A stretch of 36,620 nt of DNA from positions 1 through 36,620 of the forward strand of contig JAHEDI010000033.1 in assembly GCA_024641305.1 (NCBI GenBank), in the 5' to 3' direction. Shown here one piece after another: positions 17,154-24,861 of the stretch. Within the stretch, counting starts at the first letter, position 1. Each line of letters begins with the position of its first letter. Position numbers and translations under genes: made by a program. Origin of the DNA: a bacterium (lineage in GTDB: Bacteria > Actinomycetota > Acidimicrobiia > Spongiisociales > JAENVV01). The notes under the pieces were generated by a model that was given only the letters and a program-made list of their open reading frames with translations, was not told where the DNA came from and searched no databases.

Positions 17154-18199
17154 CATATCTCACATTGGAAGGTGTCCGCAAGACCTTCGGCGACATGGTG
17201 GCGGTTTCGGACTTCAACCTCTCGGTCGAACCGGGCGAGTTCGTGTCTTTCCTCGGACCGTCAGGTTGTGGAAAAACAACGACGCTGCGGATGGTGGGCG
17301 GCTTCGAACAGCCGACCGCCGGTCGCATCACCCTCGCAGGTGAGGACATCACCCACGCCCGACCCGCCACTCGTGACGTTGGAATGGTGTTCCAGTCCTA
17401 CGCCCTATTCCCGAACATGACTGTCGCAGAGAACATCGGCTTCGGCCTCAAAGTGAAGAACGTCGACAAACATGAGATCCACACCAGGGTCGACGAACTG
17501 TTGGGCCTGATCGGTCTTCCGGAGAAGGCCAAGAGGTTCCCATTTGAGCTGTCCGGCGGTCAGCAACAGCGCGTGGCGCTGGCGCGCGCCCTGGCGATCC
17601 GACCCAAAGTCCTGCTTCTCGACGAACCGCTCTCGGCGCTCGACGCCAAAATCCGGGACGAACTTCGAAACGAAATCAAGCGAATTCAGCGTTCCCTGGA
17701 AATCACCACCATCTATGTCACCCATGACCAGGAAGAGGCAATGGCGCTTTCTGACCGGGTGGTCGTGATGAGCAAGGGCGAGATGGAACAAGTCGGCAAA
17801 CCGTTTGAGATCTATAACTATCCGTCCACCGAATTCGTAGCTTCGTTCGTCGGGCGTCTCAACCGGGTCAGTGCCGCCGTCATCGATGCGGGCCTGGGAA
17901 CGGTCGGTATCGACGAAACCGTCATCACCACCGGGGCGAAGATCGAGAGACCGCAAGGGTCTCTGGTTGACATCATGTTAAGACCGGAAGAACTCGAGCT
18001 GAACGGTTCGCACACCAATCGCATTCCAGGGACGATCGAGACCGTATCGTTCCTTGGCTCGATCGTCCGTGTTGTTGTTGATGCGGGCAAGATCCCGCTG
18101 ACCGTAGACATCTTCAACGAACGGCTTCTGGATATGCCATCGGTCGGGGACATCGTCGAGGTGACGTTCCCGCCTCACGCCTGCTGGGTCTTGAGCTGA
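17150..18199 (+). CDS. ABC transporter ATP-binding protein (PotA-like, with TOBE domain)
   Basis: A 349-residue nucleotide-binding subunit. Walker A is GPSGCGKTT near residue 40, the Q-loop is VFQSYALFP, the signature is LSGGQQQRVALARAL, Walker B is LLLDEPLSALD and the switch His is in YVTHDQEEA. The C-terminal ~110 residues form a TOBE regulatory domain, as in PotA, FbpC and PhnT-type subunits. Start is ATG at 17150, overlapping the second permease stop. It powers the importer formed by the preceding three genes and is followed 24 bp later by the HAD phosphatase gene. Confidence 0.95.
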   Translation: MTYLTLEGVRKTFGDMVAVSDFNLSVEPGEFVSFLGPSGCGKTTTLRMVGGFEQPTAGRITLAGEDITHARPATRDVGMVFQSYALFPNMTVAENIGFGLKVKNVDKHEIHTRVDELLGLIGLPEKAKRFPFELSGGQQQRVALARALAIRPKVLLLDEPLSALDAKIRDELRNEIKRIQRSLEITTIYVTHDQEEAMALSDRVVVMSKGEMEQVGKPFEIYNYPSTEFVASFVGRLNRVSAAVIDAGLGTVGIDETVITTGAKIERPQGSLVDIMLRPEELELNGSHTNRIPGTIETVSFLGSIVRVVVDAGKIPLTVDIFNERLLDMPSVGDIVEVTFPPHACWVLS

Positions 18200-18223
18200 C
18201 ATCCGCTTGACGGTTGAACTTCG

Positions 18224-18952
18224 ATGATCATTAGAGCTGGTGGCGCCCGATTTGACGTCGATGCCGTTATCTTCGACAAAGACGGCACCTTGATCGATCT
18301 ACTCGCTTCGTGGTCTCCGGCCGGGCAGGCATGGATCGAGGTGGCCTCGGGCGGAGACACGAAACTTGCCGAGGAACTTGGAAACGTGATCGGGGTTCAC
18401 AACGGCGAGGTTGTCGCCAACGGGCTCCTAGCGGCCGGCACGATGGGACAGCTCCAGTCGGAGACGAGAGCAGTCCTCGAACACCACGGGATCGTCAACG
18501 TCGCAGGTCGAATCACCCGCGCCCGGGAATTGGCTGCCCGTATCACCAACGAACATCTGACCCCGATCGGAACAGTGGCCGGCACTCTGCAACGGCTGGC
18601 AACCGCCGGGGCGAAGATCGGTGTCGTCACCTCCGACGATCGAGGAGCCACCCTTGACGCCCTCGACCAGCTCGGAATCAGCGAACTCGTCGACGTGATC
18701 GTGGCCGGGGACGATGCCGTTGCTCCCAAACCTTCCCCCGAACCGCTTCGCCTCGGCGCAGCCGGCCTCGGCGTATCGATTGAACGAACCCTGTACGTGG
18801 GGGATTCGAACGTCGACCGGGAAGCAGCGCTCTCGGCTCCAGCTGCCGGTTTTGTACTGGTCGCCAGCGAGCCTCCAAAGAAGTGGCTGCCAGGCGTAGA
18901 CGCCATCGTCAAGTCAATCGACGAACTCATGATCGAGGCCGATAGCGAGTGA
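18224..18952 (+). CDS. HAD-superfamily phosphatase (Gph-like)
   Basis: A 242-residue cytoplasmic hydrolase. HAD motif I is DKDGTL with nucleophile Asp18 and Asp20, motif II is in VVTSDD, motif III Lys is in APKPSPE and motif IV is GDSNVD. A helical cap sits between motifs I and II, as in phosphoglycolate phosphatases. It is not a phosphonatase by motif I, which would read DxAGT. Being last in the importer operon it may dephosphorylate an imported phosphorylated compound, for instance to release an amino alcohol for the divergent operon. The substrate is a guess; housekeeping metabolite repair is the alternative. Confidence 0.88.
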   Translation: MIIRAGGARFDVDAVIFDKDGTLIDLLASWSPAGQAWIEVASGGDTKLAEELGNVIGVHNGEVVANGLLAAGTMGQLQSETRAVLEHHGIVNVAGRITRARELAARITNEHLTPIGTVAGTLQRLATAGAKIGVVTSDDRGATLDALDQLGISELVDVIVAGDDAVAPKPSPEPLRLGAAGLGVSIERTLYVGDSNVDREAALSAPAAGFVLVASEPPKKWLPGVDAIVKSIDELMIEADSE

Positions 18953-19134
18953 CCCTCTCGACCGGGGCCCGAGATGGGAACACTCCACCAATGCCGATGA
19001 GCTTCTGATTCCTATGAACCGCTCAACCGAATTGGCGGTATGTCGTCACCCATCGGTCGGAGCTTCTTCAGTGTCGTCGGACCATATCTTGTCGCGCCGA
19101 CCCACAACGAGCAAAATCCCGATCCCGTCGGTTT
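18953..19134. other. Intergenic space with nothing recognised
   Basis: Between the HAD gene and the convergent mini-gene. A weak 5-bp inverted repeat (TCTCG..CGAGA) lies just after the HAD stop; no convincing terminator or coding sequence was seen. Confidence 0.4.
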
Positions 19135-19269
19135 CTAGCTCCCGGTTGAGCGGTCGAGCGGCTTCTTTACGCCACCGCTCTTCTTGGCTTTCTTATCGAG
19201 GCGTTTCTCCTTCAGGCCCTTCGCGGCGGCTTTCTTGGGACTGCTCTTGCCTTTGTCTTTGTTAGCCAT
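19135..19269 (-). CDS. Lysine-rich basic mini-protein
   Basis: A 44-residue protein beginning MANKDKGKSSPKK and ending KKPLDRSTGS, with 15 lysines and no hydrophobic core. A perfect AGGAGG at 19275-19280 lies 5 nt before the ATG, which strongly supports translation. Similar lysine-rich peptides with a LKEKRxxKKAKK core are common in actinobacteria and usually annotated hypothetical. A nucleic-acid or ribosome-binding role is plausible from charge only. It is transcribed away from the selenoprotein gene, with a 116-bp shared upstream region. Confidence 0.8.
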   Translation of the reverse strand: MANKDKGKSSPKKAAAKGLKEKRLDKKAKKSGGVKKPLDRSTGS

Positions 19270-19385
19270 CAGTTCCTCCTGGTTGGCACTTGTGACGATA
19301 GCCCGGTTGCCGATGGCAAAACGCGCGACCGATCGTGCCTTCTGCGGCCGCGGTTAGAGTCTTCTCACGCTATCAAAGGTACCGC

Positions 19386-20003
19386 GTGGATATCAGCATC
19401 TGGATCGACCCCATATGACCGTGGTGTTGGGTGACGGCCCGGTGGGTCGTCGAGCGAGTACAGCCTGAACGCGACCTCAACGTCACGTGGGAGCCGATCA
19501 GTCTGTTTTTCAAGAACGACCCGGATCCCGATAGCGACTCCTACGAACGGTACTGGCGCACCCACCGCCTGTTGAGGGTCATCGAGTCGGTTCGAACGAC
19601 CGACGGCAACGATGGCGTCTTCAAGCTGTATTGGGAACTGGGCCGGCGAATCCATCACGACAAGTCGTTGATGGAATTGTCTGTTCACGATGCGCTTGAG
19701 TCAACGGGCCTCGCCGTGTCTCATGCCGCTGCTTTCGACGATGAAGCCTGGGACGCCGAGATCCAAACCCGGATGGACGTCGGATTGGAACTGGCGGGCA
19801 CCGACATTGGTACGCCCATCATTGCGTTCGACGACGCGGCCGGTGACCGGGTAGGCATTTTCGGACCGGTGATCACTCGCGTTCCGGAAGGCGACCTGTC
19901 GCTTCAGCTCTGGGATGGCCTGGTCTCGGTGATGACGGTTCCGGGTTTTTGGGAACTCAAACGCACCCGAACCGAGCGCCCGGATTTCGGCCCCCGCCCG
20001 TAA
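19386..20003 (+). CDS. Selenoprotein: DsbA-family, mycothiol-dependent reductase-like, Sec-Pro-Trp-Cys active site
   Basis: A 205-residue thioredoxin-fold protein, read through TGA at 19416-19418 as selenocysteine 11. It starts at GTG 19386 with AAAGG at 19375-19379. The N-terminus reads IWIDPI-U-PWCW, matching the FDPLCPWCW segment of the Rv2466c family from memory, with the first redox Cys replaced by Sec and the second, Cys14, kept. Downstream it follows the same family closely (GRRIHHDKS, ALESTGLA, GTDIGTPIIAF, GIFGPVITRVPEG, FWELKRTRTE), and the total length matches the ~207-residue family size. No other stop or frameshift interrupts the frame. A SECIS-like hairpin follows the TGA. Expected role is thiol/mycothiol-linked reduction of disulfides or electrophiles in the cytoplasm. 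The Sec machinery is not in this window; a point-mutated Cys codon is the alternative. Confidence 0.85.
19416..19451 (+). promoter_or_regulatory. Predicted bacterial SECIS element with UGA(Sec) codon
   Basis: UGA at 19416-19418 is followed after 14 nt by GACGGCCC (19433-19440), loop GGU (19441-19443) and GGGTCGTC (19444-19451). The stem is 8 bp, one of them a G-U pair. The apical loop starts 22 nt after the UGA and has G at its first two positions, both within the usual features of bacterial SECIS elements recognised by SelB. Confidence 0.7.
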
Positions 20004-20043
20004 AACCCGTCGCGCCAATAACCGGCCGTCATCCCCTTTCTGC

Positions 20044-20092
20044 GTCGAGTGTGCCTACAGTTCGCATAATCGAACTTGGATGCACACTCGAC
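20044..20092. other. Nested inverted repeat after the selenoprotein gene
   Basis: An outer 11-bp stem (GTCGAGTGTGC with GCACACTCGAC) encloses an inner 6-bp stem (AGTTCG with CGAACT) around CATAAT. It begins 41 bp after the selenoprotein stop and ends 81 bp before the MFS gene. There is no T-run. It may be a terminator or an operator for the MFS gene. Confidence 0.55.
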
Positions 20093-20173
20093 CAGGAAAC
20101 GGATCACGGGTCGGCCTCCGTCTCTTTGGTGCTAGCTTCTCGAAGTCCCCCAACGTAAGCCGAAGAAACTCTC

Positions 20174-21406
20174 ATGGCCCGGTTCTCCAAACTCGTAGTT
20201 GACACCGAGCCACTCCGCGCCTCGAAGGAGTTCCGGTGGCTGTATTCGGGTCTAGCGGTCGCCGGATTCGGGCGACAGCTGACGGTGGTGGCCGTGCCGT
20301 TCCAGGTCTACGAACTAACAGGGTCAACTCTCCTGGTAGGCCTCCTGGGTCTCGCTCAACTCGGACCACTCCTGCTGGTCTCGGCCATCGGCGGCTCACT
20401 CGTTGACGCCGTCGATCGCCGGGCACTCCTCATCATCGCTCAATTGGCCACCGGGGCAACCGCTGTCGGGTTGGCTATCAACGCAGCCCTCGCCGCGCCG
20501 ATGGTCTGGCTGATCTTCGTGCTGAGCGCCTTGAACGCCGGCATCTCGGCGATCGACCACCCGACTCGAGCCACGCTCGTTTCCGCCATCGTCGGACGCC
20601 GTCTCCTGCCCTCGGCGACTGCACTCACTCAGACGCTTGAGAACGTGAGCAAGATGGTCGGCCCGGCGCTCGGAGGCATCATCATCGTCTCTTCGAGTTT
20701 CACAGCCACCTTCGTCATCGAAGCCATCGCTTTCACCCTCGGAGCGGCATTCATGCTTGGCGTTTCTCATCGACCGGCTGAAGGCGAAATTGCCAGCTTC
20801 GGCCTCCAGTCCATCAAGGAGGGATGGAAGTTTCTCCGGCATCGTCGCCTCCTCCAAGCGAATTTTGCGATCGACCTCAATGCCATGGTTTTCGGAATGC
20901 CAACCGCCCTCTTCCCTGCCATCGGAACGGCGATCCTGGGAGGTGATGCGTCGACGGTCGGCCTCCTATACGCGGCGCCGGGTGCCGGGGCGCTGGCCGC
21001 CGCCGTCACTTCGGGATGGGTCGGGTCAATCCGCCGTCAGGGTCGGGCCGTCATCATCTCGGTAATCGTTTGGGGGGCCGGTATCGCCGCATTCGGACTC
21101 AGCCGGAATGTCTGGGTTGCGTTGGGTTTCCTGGCGATCGCCGGAGGCGCCGACGTCATCTCCGCCGTATTCCGGAACACGATCCTCCAGTTAGCCGTCC
21201 CCGACAATCTTCGGGGACGACTCAGCTCGATACACGTCGGCGTAGCCAGTGGCGGTCCCCGCCTCGGAGACTTCGAAGCCGGCACGGTTGCCTCGCTGGT
21301 ATCCGTGCCGTTTTCGGTGGTGAGCGGAGGCATCGCCTGCATTCTCGGCGCGCTAGTTATCAGAAAGACCATGCCCGAGCTAGACGCCTACGTTCACGCC
21401 GAGTAG
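20174..21406 (+). CDS. MFS transporter, EntS-like exporter family
   Basis: A 410-residue protein with about 12 membrane segments. Early segments read EFRWLYSGLAVAGFGRQLTV and VPFQVYELTGSTLLVG, which fit the MFS_3/EntS-like group that includes enterobactin exporters and many actinobacterial drug or siderophore efflux proteins. The inter-helix motif GGSLVDAVDRR is the usual Asp-Arg loop of major facilitator proteins. It begins with ATG at 20174. The substrate cannot be read from sequence and no siderophore biosynthesis gene is nearby. The next gene is convergent. Confidence 0.88.
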   Translation: MARFSKLVVDTEPLRASKEFRWLYSGLAVAGFGRQLTVVAVPFQVYELTGSTLLVGLLGLAQLGPLLLVSAIGGSLVDAVDRRALLIIAQLATGATAVGLAINAALAAPMVWLIFVLSALNAGISAIDHPTRATLVSAIVGRRLLPSATALTQTLENVSKMVGPALGGIIIVSSSFTATFVIEAIAFTLGAAFMLGVSHRPAEGEIASFGLQSIKEGWKFLRHRRLLQANFAIDLNAMVFGMPTALFPAIGTAILGGDASTVGLLYAAPGAGALAAAVTSGWVGSIRRQGRAVIISVIVWGAGIAAFGLSRNVWVALGFLAIAGGADVISAVFRNTILQLAVPDNLRGRLSSIHVGVASGGPRLGDFEAGTVASLVSVPFSVVSGGIACILGALVIRKTMPELDAYVHAE

Positions 21407-21492
21407 CGGGTCGCTGCTGTAGGTCGGCACACGACTCGCGGGTAAGGGACCGCCCCATGCCGTTTCGCCGTTTAGGACATCCACCGCTGTTC

Positions 21493-22359
21493 CTACGTCA
21501 TCTGATCCAGGTAGATCCGGATCGCCGCTGCGTCGAGCGATCCCAGTCCCGCTTCAGAGGCGGCGGCGAACAAGCTGAGAGCTAGTTCGAGCGCAGGAGT
21601 CTTCGCTCCGACTGCTGAGGCGTGTTCAGAGATGAGTCCGGCATCCTTTTTGATGATGTCAAGACGTCCGGCGGGCGGTTCATATCTCGAAGCAGCCATC
21701 ATCGCGCCTCGAATCTCCCACATCCTCGACGAGGCGACCCCCTCGGAGATGACCTGCTGAACCAGCATCGGATCGAGACCCGACGCCGCCCCGAGGTTGT
21801 GAGCTTCCGCGGCGGCGAGCGTGTGCACCGTCACAAGCAGGTTGGCGATGTATTTCATCACAGAGCCGTTACCGAAGGCCCCAAGATACCGGTGGGTTCC
21901 CAGACGCCCGAATATCTCAGCCTGGCTGACGAACACATCGGGGTCGCCTGAACCAAAAACGACGAGGGTCGCATCTGCTGCCTGTTGGCCAGTGCCGGAC
22001 ACCGGGCAATCGAGCATCGAAACGCCGACTGCGGCGAGCCGGTCATGCGCCATCTGTTTTGTAGCCAATGAGAGGGTTCCCATCTCAATCACGACCAGAC
22101 CCGTCGTCCCGCTCTCCACGATGCCGTCCACAGTTTCCGCCAGGGCTTGAGCACTCGGAAGCCACGTGATGAGTGTGTCGACCGCACCGGCCAGATCTGC
22201 CACAGACCGATGTACCGTCCCCCCGCCTTCCCGATGCTGTCTGCATTTGTCCTGATCGACATCGAAGCCGTGCACTTCGTAGCCCGAAGCGATGAGATGA
22301 CCGGCAGTCGCCCCTCCCATCACTCCCAATCCAACAATGCCAATACGTCTCGCTGTCAT
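21493..22359 (-). CDS. Beta-hydroxyacid dehydrogenase (3-hydroxyisobutyrate/tartronate semialdehyde reductase family)
   Basis: A 288-residue NAD(P)-dependent enzyme. The Rossmann motif GIVGLGVMGGATAGHL is at 7-22. The substrate-binding DCPVSGTG contains Ser121, and the catalytic Lys169 lies in GNGSVMKYIAN. The C-terminal all-helical domain, about 165-288, follows. Members reduce or oxidise short beta-hydroxyacids such as hydroxyisobutyrate, tartronate semialdehyde or succinic semialdehyde. No pathway partner is adjacent. The gene is divergent from the conserved CxxC protein, with 132 bp between them if that gene starts at 22492. The region between contains the inverted repeat ACAACG..CGTTGT. 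Confidence 0.9.
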   Translation of the reverse strand: MTARRIGIVGLGVMGGATAGHLIASGYEVHGFDVDQDKCRQHREGGGTVHRSVADLAGAVDTLITWLPSAQALAETVDGIVESGTTGLVVIEMGTLSLATKQMAHDRLAAVGVSMLDCPVSGTGQQAADATLVVFGSGDPDVFVSQAEIFGRLGTHRYLGAFGNGSVMKYIANLLVTVHTLAAAEAHNLGAASGLDPMLVQQVISEGVASSRMWEIRGAMMAASRYEPPAGRLDIIKKDAGLISEHASAVGAKTPALELALSLFAAASEAGLGSLDAAAIRIYLDQMT

Positions 22360-22491
22360 GTTGATGGTCGTCCTTCGTCGTCATCCGGCAGAACTATTGC
22401 ACAACGATGCCACATATAGCACGACGTTGTGGCCAGGTCGCGTAAGAAATCTGTCGCTCCAGCGCCTGGCCTGATATGCGACACTGCCAGG

Positions 22492-23127
22492 GTGCCCCGC
22501 CGTAATCGTGTCGACCCATTTGGAGACCTCCACGCCGTGTCCGGGCGAGGATTGTTCACGGGAAACCGCGGGTGCCTTGTCGATTCGAACCAACAAATCG
22601 TGCGTCATCACTCCGGCAACCTCTGGATCACTTGCATGCTCACCTACCAGGATTGGCGATCCCCGCTCGCCGCCCCTCACCATTGGACCCCGCTCTTCTT
22701 CCTCGACGATGCGGTGGCACTGGCGGCGGGCCACCGGCCGTGTGGTCTCTGCAGACGGGCGGACTACAACTCCTACAGGCGCGCGGTCATGGTTGCGGAG
22801 GCTCTATTGACACCACCGACGGCGAGCAATCTGAATAGACAACTCGCCTCTGAACGGCTTCGACGAGGTAGGGGGATGGATCGAGCGGCTGACCGCCGGC
22901 TTTGGGTTGAGGACATCAACGAACTTCCTACCGGATCGGTGATCATCGTGGATCGGGTCGCCCAACTGGTCCTGCCCGATCGCCTCGTCGAGTTTGCGTT
23001 CACCGGTTGGACAAGGCCGAGCTCCCGACCAGTTAGGCAAGCGGTCGACGTGCTGACCCCACCCACCTCCGTCGGGGCGCTGCGCCATGGCTTCGTCCCG
23101 GCAATTCATCCGAGTGCCATCCAATAG
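22492..23127 (+). CDS. Conserved protein of unknown function with RPCGLCRR motif
   Basis: About 211 residues if it starts at GTG 22492 (PRRNRVDPFGDLHAV). The frame is open back to GTG 22429, but the extra 21 residues look non-conserved. Recognisable segments are GRGLFTGNRGCLVD, WRSPLAAPHHWTPLFFLD and AVALAAGHRPCGLCRRADY. I recall similar proteins in actinobacteria without assigned function. CGLC could bind zinc or be redox active. There is no signal peptide or membrane helix. The C-terminal part (SVIIVDRVAQLVLPDRLVEF) looks like a beta-rich domain. No useful context. Confidence 0.72.
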   Translation: MPRRNRVDPFGDLHAVSGRGLFTGNRGCLVDSNQQIVRHHSGNLWITCMLTYQDWRSPLAAPHHWTPLFFLDDAVALAAGHRPCGLCRRADYNSYRRAVMVAEALLTPPTASNLNRQLASERLRRGRGMDRAADRRLWVEDINELPTGSVIIVDRVAQLVLPDRLVEFAFTGWTRPSSRPVRQAVDVLTPPTSVGALRHGFVPAIHPSAIQ

Positions 23128-23202
23128 CTGTACTCGGTTTTGCGGCGTTGCCAGGCTCCCCGAGCGCGGCGGACCGTAGAGTAGGCCCCACCCTATCGGG
23201 AG

Positions 23203-23625
23203 ATGCCGTTGGATATCATCGACAGACACTTTGCCGCCGAGAACGCCCATGACGTTCAGGCAACCCTGGACACCTATACCGACGACATCATGTGGGACGA
23301 CGTCACGCACCCCGATGCCCCGTTTCACGGGAAGGCGGCGGTGGCCGCCATCTACTCGTCCATTATTGACGCCATTCCTGACATCGTGCTGACTTCTGTA
23401 AAGCGTTTCAGTGGTGAAGATGACCGCTTCGTCGTAGACGAATCCATCCTGTCGGGCCACGTCCACGGCGAGTGGGCCGGTATGAACGGAGGAGGGGCGC
23501 CGGTGTCGGTACGCATCCTCCACGTGTTCGAACTCCGAGATGGATTGATCTGCTTCGAGAATGCCTGGTTCGATGCCGCCAACGTCCAACGACAGATCAT
23601 CAGTTGGAAAGAGACTCAAGGCTGA
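23203..23625 (+). CDS. SnoaL-like (NTF2 fold) protein
   Basis: A 140-residue single-domain protein of the SnoaL/NTF2-like superfamily: an N-terminal helix with HFAAENAHDVQATLDTYTDD, then MWDDVTHPDAPFHGKAAVAAIY, and C-terminal beta strands with RILHVFELRDGLICFENAW. Such folds serve as small cyclases, isomerases, hydrolases or ligand carriers; the reaction is not predictable. A GGGAG lies directly before the ATG, closer than usual. It stands alone between the CxxC protein and a convergent small gene. Confidence 0.82.
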   Translation: MPLDIIDRHFAAENAHDVQATLDTYTDDIMWDDVTHPDAPFHGKAAVAAIYSSIIDAIPDIVLTSVKRFSGEDDRFVVDESILSGHVHGEWAGMNGGGAPVSVRILHVFELRDGLICFENAWFDAANVQRQIISWKETQG

Positions 23626-23655
23626 CGGACAGCCTGGTCGACTCACCCACGGGGG

Positions 23656-23889
23656 TTAGTCGGACTCGATGCCCAATTCCGAAAAGATCCGGCGCTTTTC
23701 TTCGAGAAGCACATTGTCGCTGATAAGACCGGCGGCATGCTTCTCACTCAGCTTGCGGAACTCATCCATGAGAGCGGCCTCGTCAGGCCCATCGCCTTTC
23801 GAGTCTGCGTCCTGCTGAAGAAGTTCTCGCCGGCGGTTCTTGGCTTCCTGCTTGACCTGACGAGCCTGCTCACGAGCTCGTTTGGCCAT
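23656..23889 (-). CDS. Small charged coiled-coil protein with SHOCT-like C-terminus
   Basis: About 77 residues from ATG 23889; in-frame starts at 23913 and 23943 are also possible and none has an ideal ribosome-binding site. Residues 1-25 are Arg/Lys/Gln rich (KRAREQARQVKQ) and likely helical. Residues 40-75 (ALMDEFRKLSEKHAAGLISDNVLLEEKRRI) resemble the SHOCT short C-terminal helical pair, where a G-[IL]-[IL]-[ST] turn separates two helices. Function unknown. Confidence 0.6.
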   Translation of the reverse strand: MAKRAREQARQVKQEAKNRRRELLQQDADSKGDGPDEAALMDEFRKLSEKHAAGLISDNVLLEEKRRIFSELGIESD

Positions 23890-24219
23890 CCCCTCTTGAC
23901 CTCGTTGCGCCATATCAGTTCTGCAACTGTCGCCGGGCGACAATGGCCGGTCTCGATGTGGTCAATCCCATACGTCTGTGTCCCGTTCGTTTGATGTCCC
24001 GAGCGCCGCCGCCGGGTGATCGAAAGCAACAGAGCTATATGCCAACCTAGCCACTTTGCGAACGACGCATCGAACTGGCGGCGTTGTAGCTCGCAGAGCT
24101 GGGTCGTGATACGGAGCCGGACAATCGAAAAACTGACACGATTCTCGGTGTGTTTGGCCCTGGCTGGGGCCGACGACAGTGCGCCGGCGCCAGCCAGGAG
24201 CTCACTTCATGTTACGTGG
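23890..24219. other. Intergenic space with one hairpin
   Basis: No credible gene. At 24159-24198 a 9-bp stem (CCTGGCTGG with CCAGCCAGG) encloses a GC-rich loop, 22 bp beyond the YceI stop on the minus strand. It lacks a T tail but may act as the terminator of the YceI transcript. Confidence 0.5.
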
Positions 24220-24780
24220 CTAGGCCTGGAGGACAGCCTGCACGTCGAAGTCAACCTGGAGTTTCTTAGAAACGAGCACTCCGCCAGTTTCGAGTGGAAC
24301 ATTCCAGGTCAAACCCCAGTCTTCCCGATCGATACTCCCGGTTGCCGCGAACGCAGCCTTCGTATTGCCGAAGGGATCGTTGGCGATACCTTCGAACGAC
24401 ATCGCGAACGTCACTGGTTTGGTCACGCCGCGAATGGTCAGGTCGCCGGTGAGATCCCAATCGTCGCCCCGCGGAGTGACCCGGGTACCAACAAATGTAA
24501 CAGTCGGGAAGTTCTCTGCATCCAAGAAATCTGGTGAAAGGATATGACCGTCGCGGTCGGCAGATCCGGTGGTGACCGACCCAGCTTGCGCGGTGACACT
24601 TACCGTCGATTGGGTCGGATTTTCGGCAACGACGATGGTGCCGGAAAGGTCGGCGAACGTGCCCCGAACCTTGGTGACCATGAGATGACGGGCCGTGATC
24701 TGTAGATCACTATGGCTGGCGTCGATCTCCCATGTTCCGGCAGCCGGAACGTTCTTGCTTTCGATGGTACGAGCTGACAT
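24220..24780 (-). CDS. YceI-family lipid-binding-like protein
   Basis: A 186-residue YceI family lipocalin-like protein. Recognisable are GTWEIDASHSDLQITARHL, FADLSGTIV, GHILSPDFLDAENFPTVTF, LTGDLTIRGVTKPVTF and EDWGLTWN. There is no signal peptide, so it is probably cytoplasmic, unlike E. coli YceI. Family members bind long-chain isoprenoid or other amphipathic molecules and often respond to stress. The start has AAGGAG at 24787-24792. A strong promoter and a MarR-type operator lie upstream; see those entries. The marR gene 1.1 kb away carries the same operator. Confidence 0.92.
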   Translation of the reverse strand: MSARTIESKNVPAAGTWEIDASHSDLQITARHLMVTKVRGTFADLSGTIVVAENPTQSTVSVTAQAGSVTTGSADRDGHILSPDFLDAENFPTVTFVGTRVTPRGDDWDLTGDLTIRGVTKPVTFAMSFEGIANDPFGNTKAAFAATGSIDREDWGLTWNVPLETGGVLVSKKLQVDFDVQAVLQA

Positions 24781-24800
24781 TTCGATCTCCTTGGAAAGAT

Positions 24801-24816
24801 ACTTGAATGTTCAACA
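24801..24816. promoter_or_regulatory. Candidate MarR operator at the YceI transcription start
   Basis: ACTTGA-N4-TCAACA, the same layout as the ACTTGA-N4-TCAAGT palindrome upstream of the marR gene (25863-25878). It sits immediately downstream of the -10 box of the YceI promoter, where a bound repressor would block transcription. Confidence 0.6.
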
Positions 24817-24844
24817 TCTAACCACACTTTACATGAAGTGTCAA
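24816..24844 (-). promoter_or_regulatory. Sigma-70-type promoter of the YceI gene
   Basis: Read on the minus strand: TTGACA (24844-24839), 17-bp spacer, TTAGAT (24821-24816). The spacer contains the inverted repeat ACACTT-N6-AAGTGT (24824-24841), which also overlaps the -35 box. Confidence 0.7.
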
Positions 24845-24845
24845 C

Positions 24846-24861
24846 TATTGACGGTTCAAAT
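24846..24861. promoter_or_regulatory. Second operator-like element upstream of the YceI promoter
   Basis: TATTGA-N4-TCAAAT matches the ACTTGA-N4-TCAAGT layout in the TTGA and TCAA cores. It lies just upstream of the -35 box and touches the stop of the CoA-binding gene. Confidence 0.4.

Noticed and set aside
19431-20003. A shorter 190-residue protein starting at GTG 19431
   Set aside because: It would begin after the redox motif, lacks a proper ribosome-binding site and leaves the upstream homology unexplained; read-through of TGA from 19386 accounts for everything.
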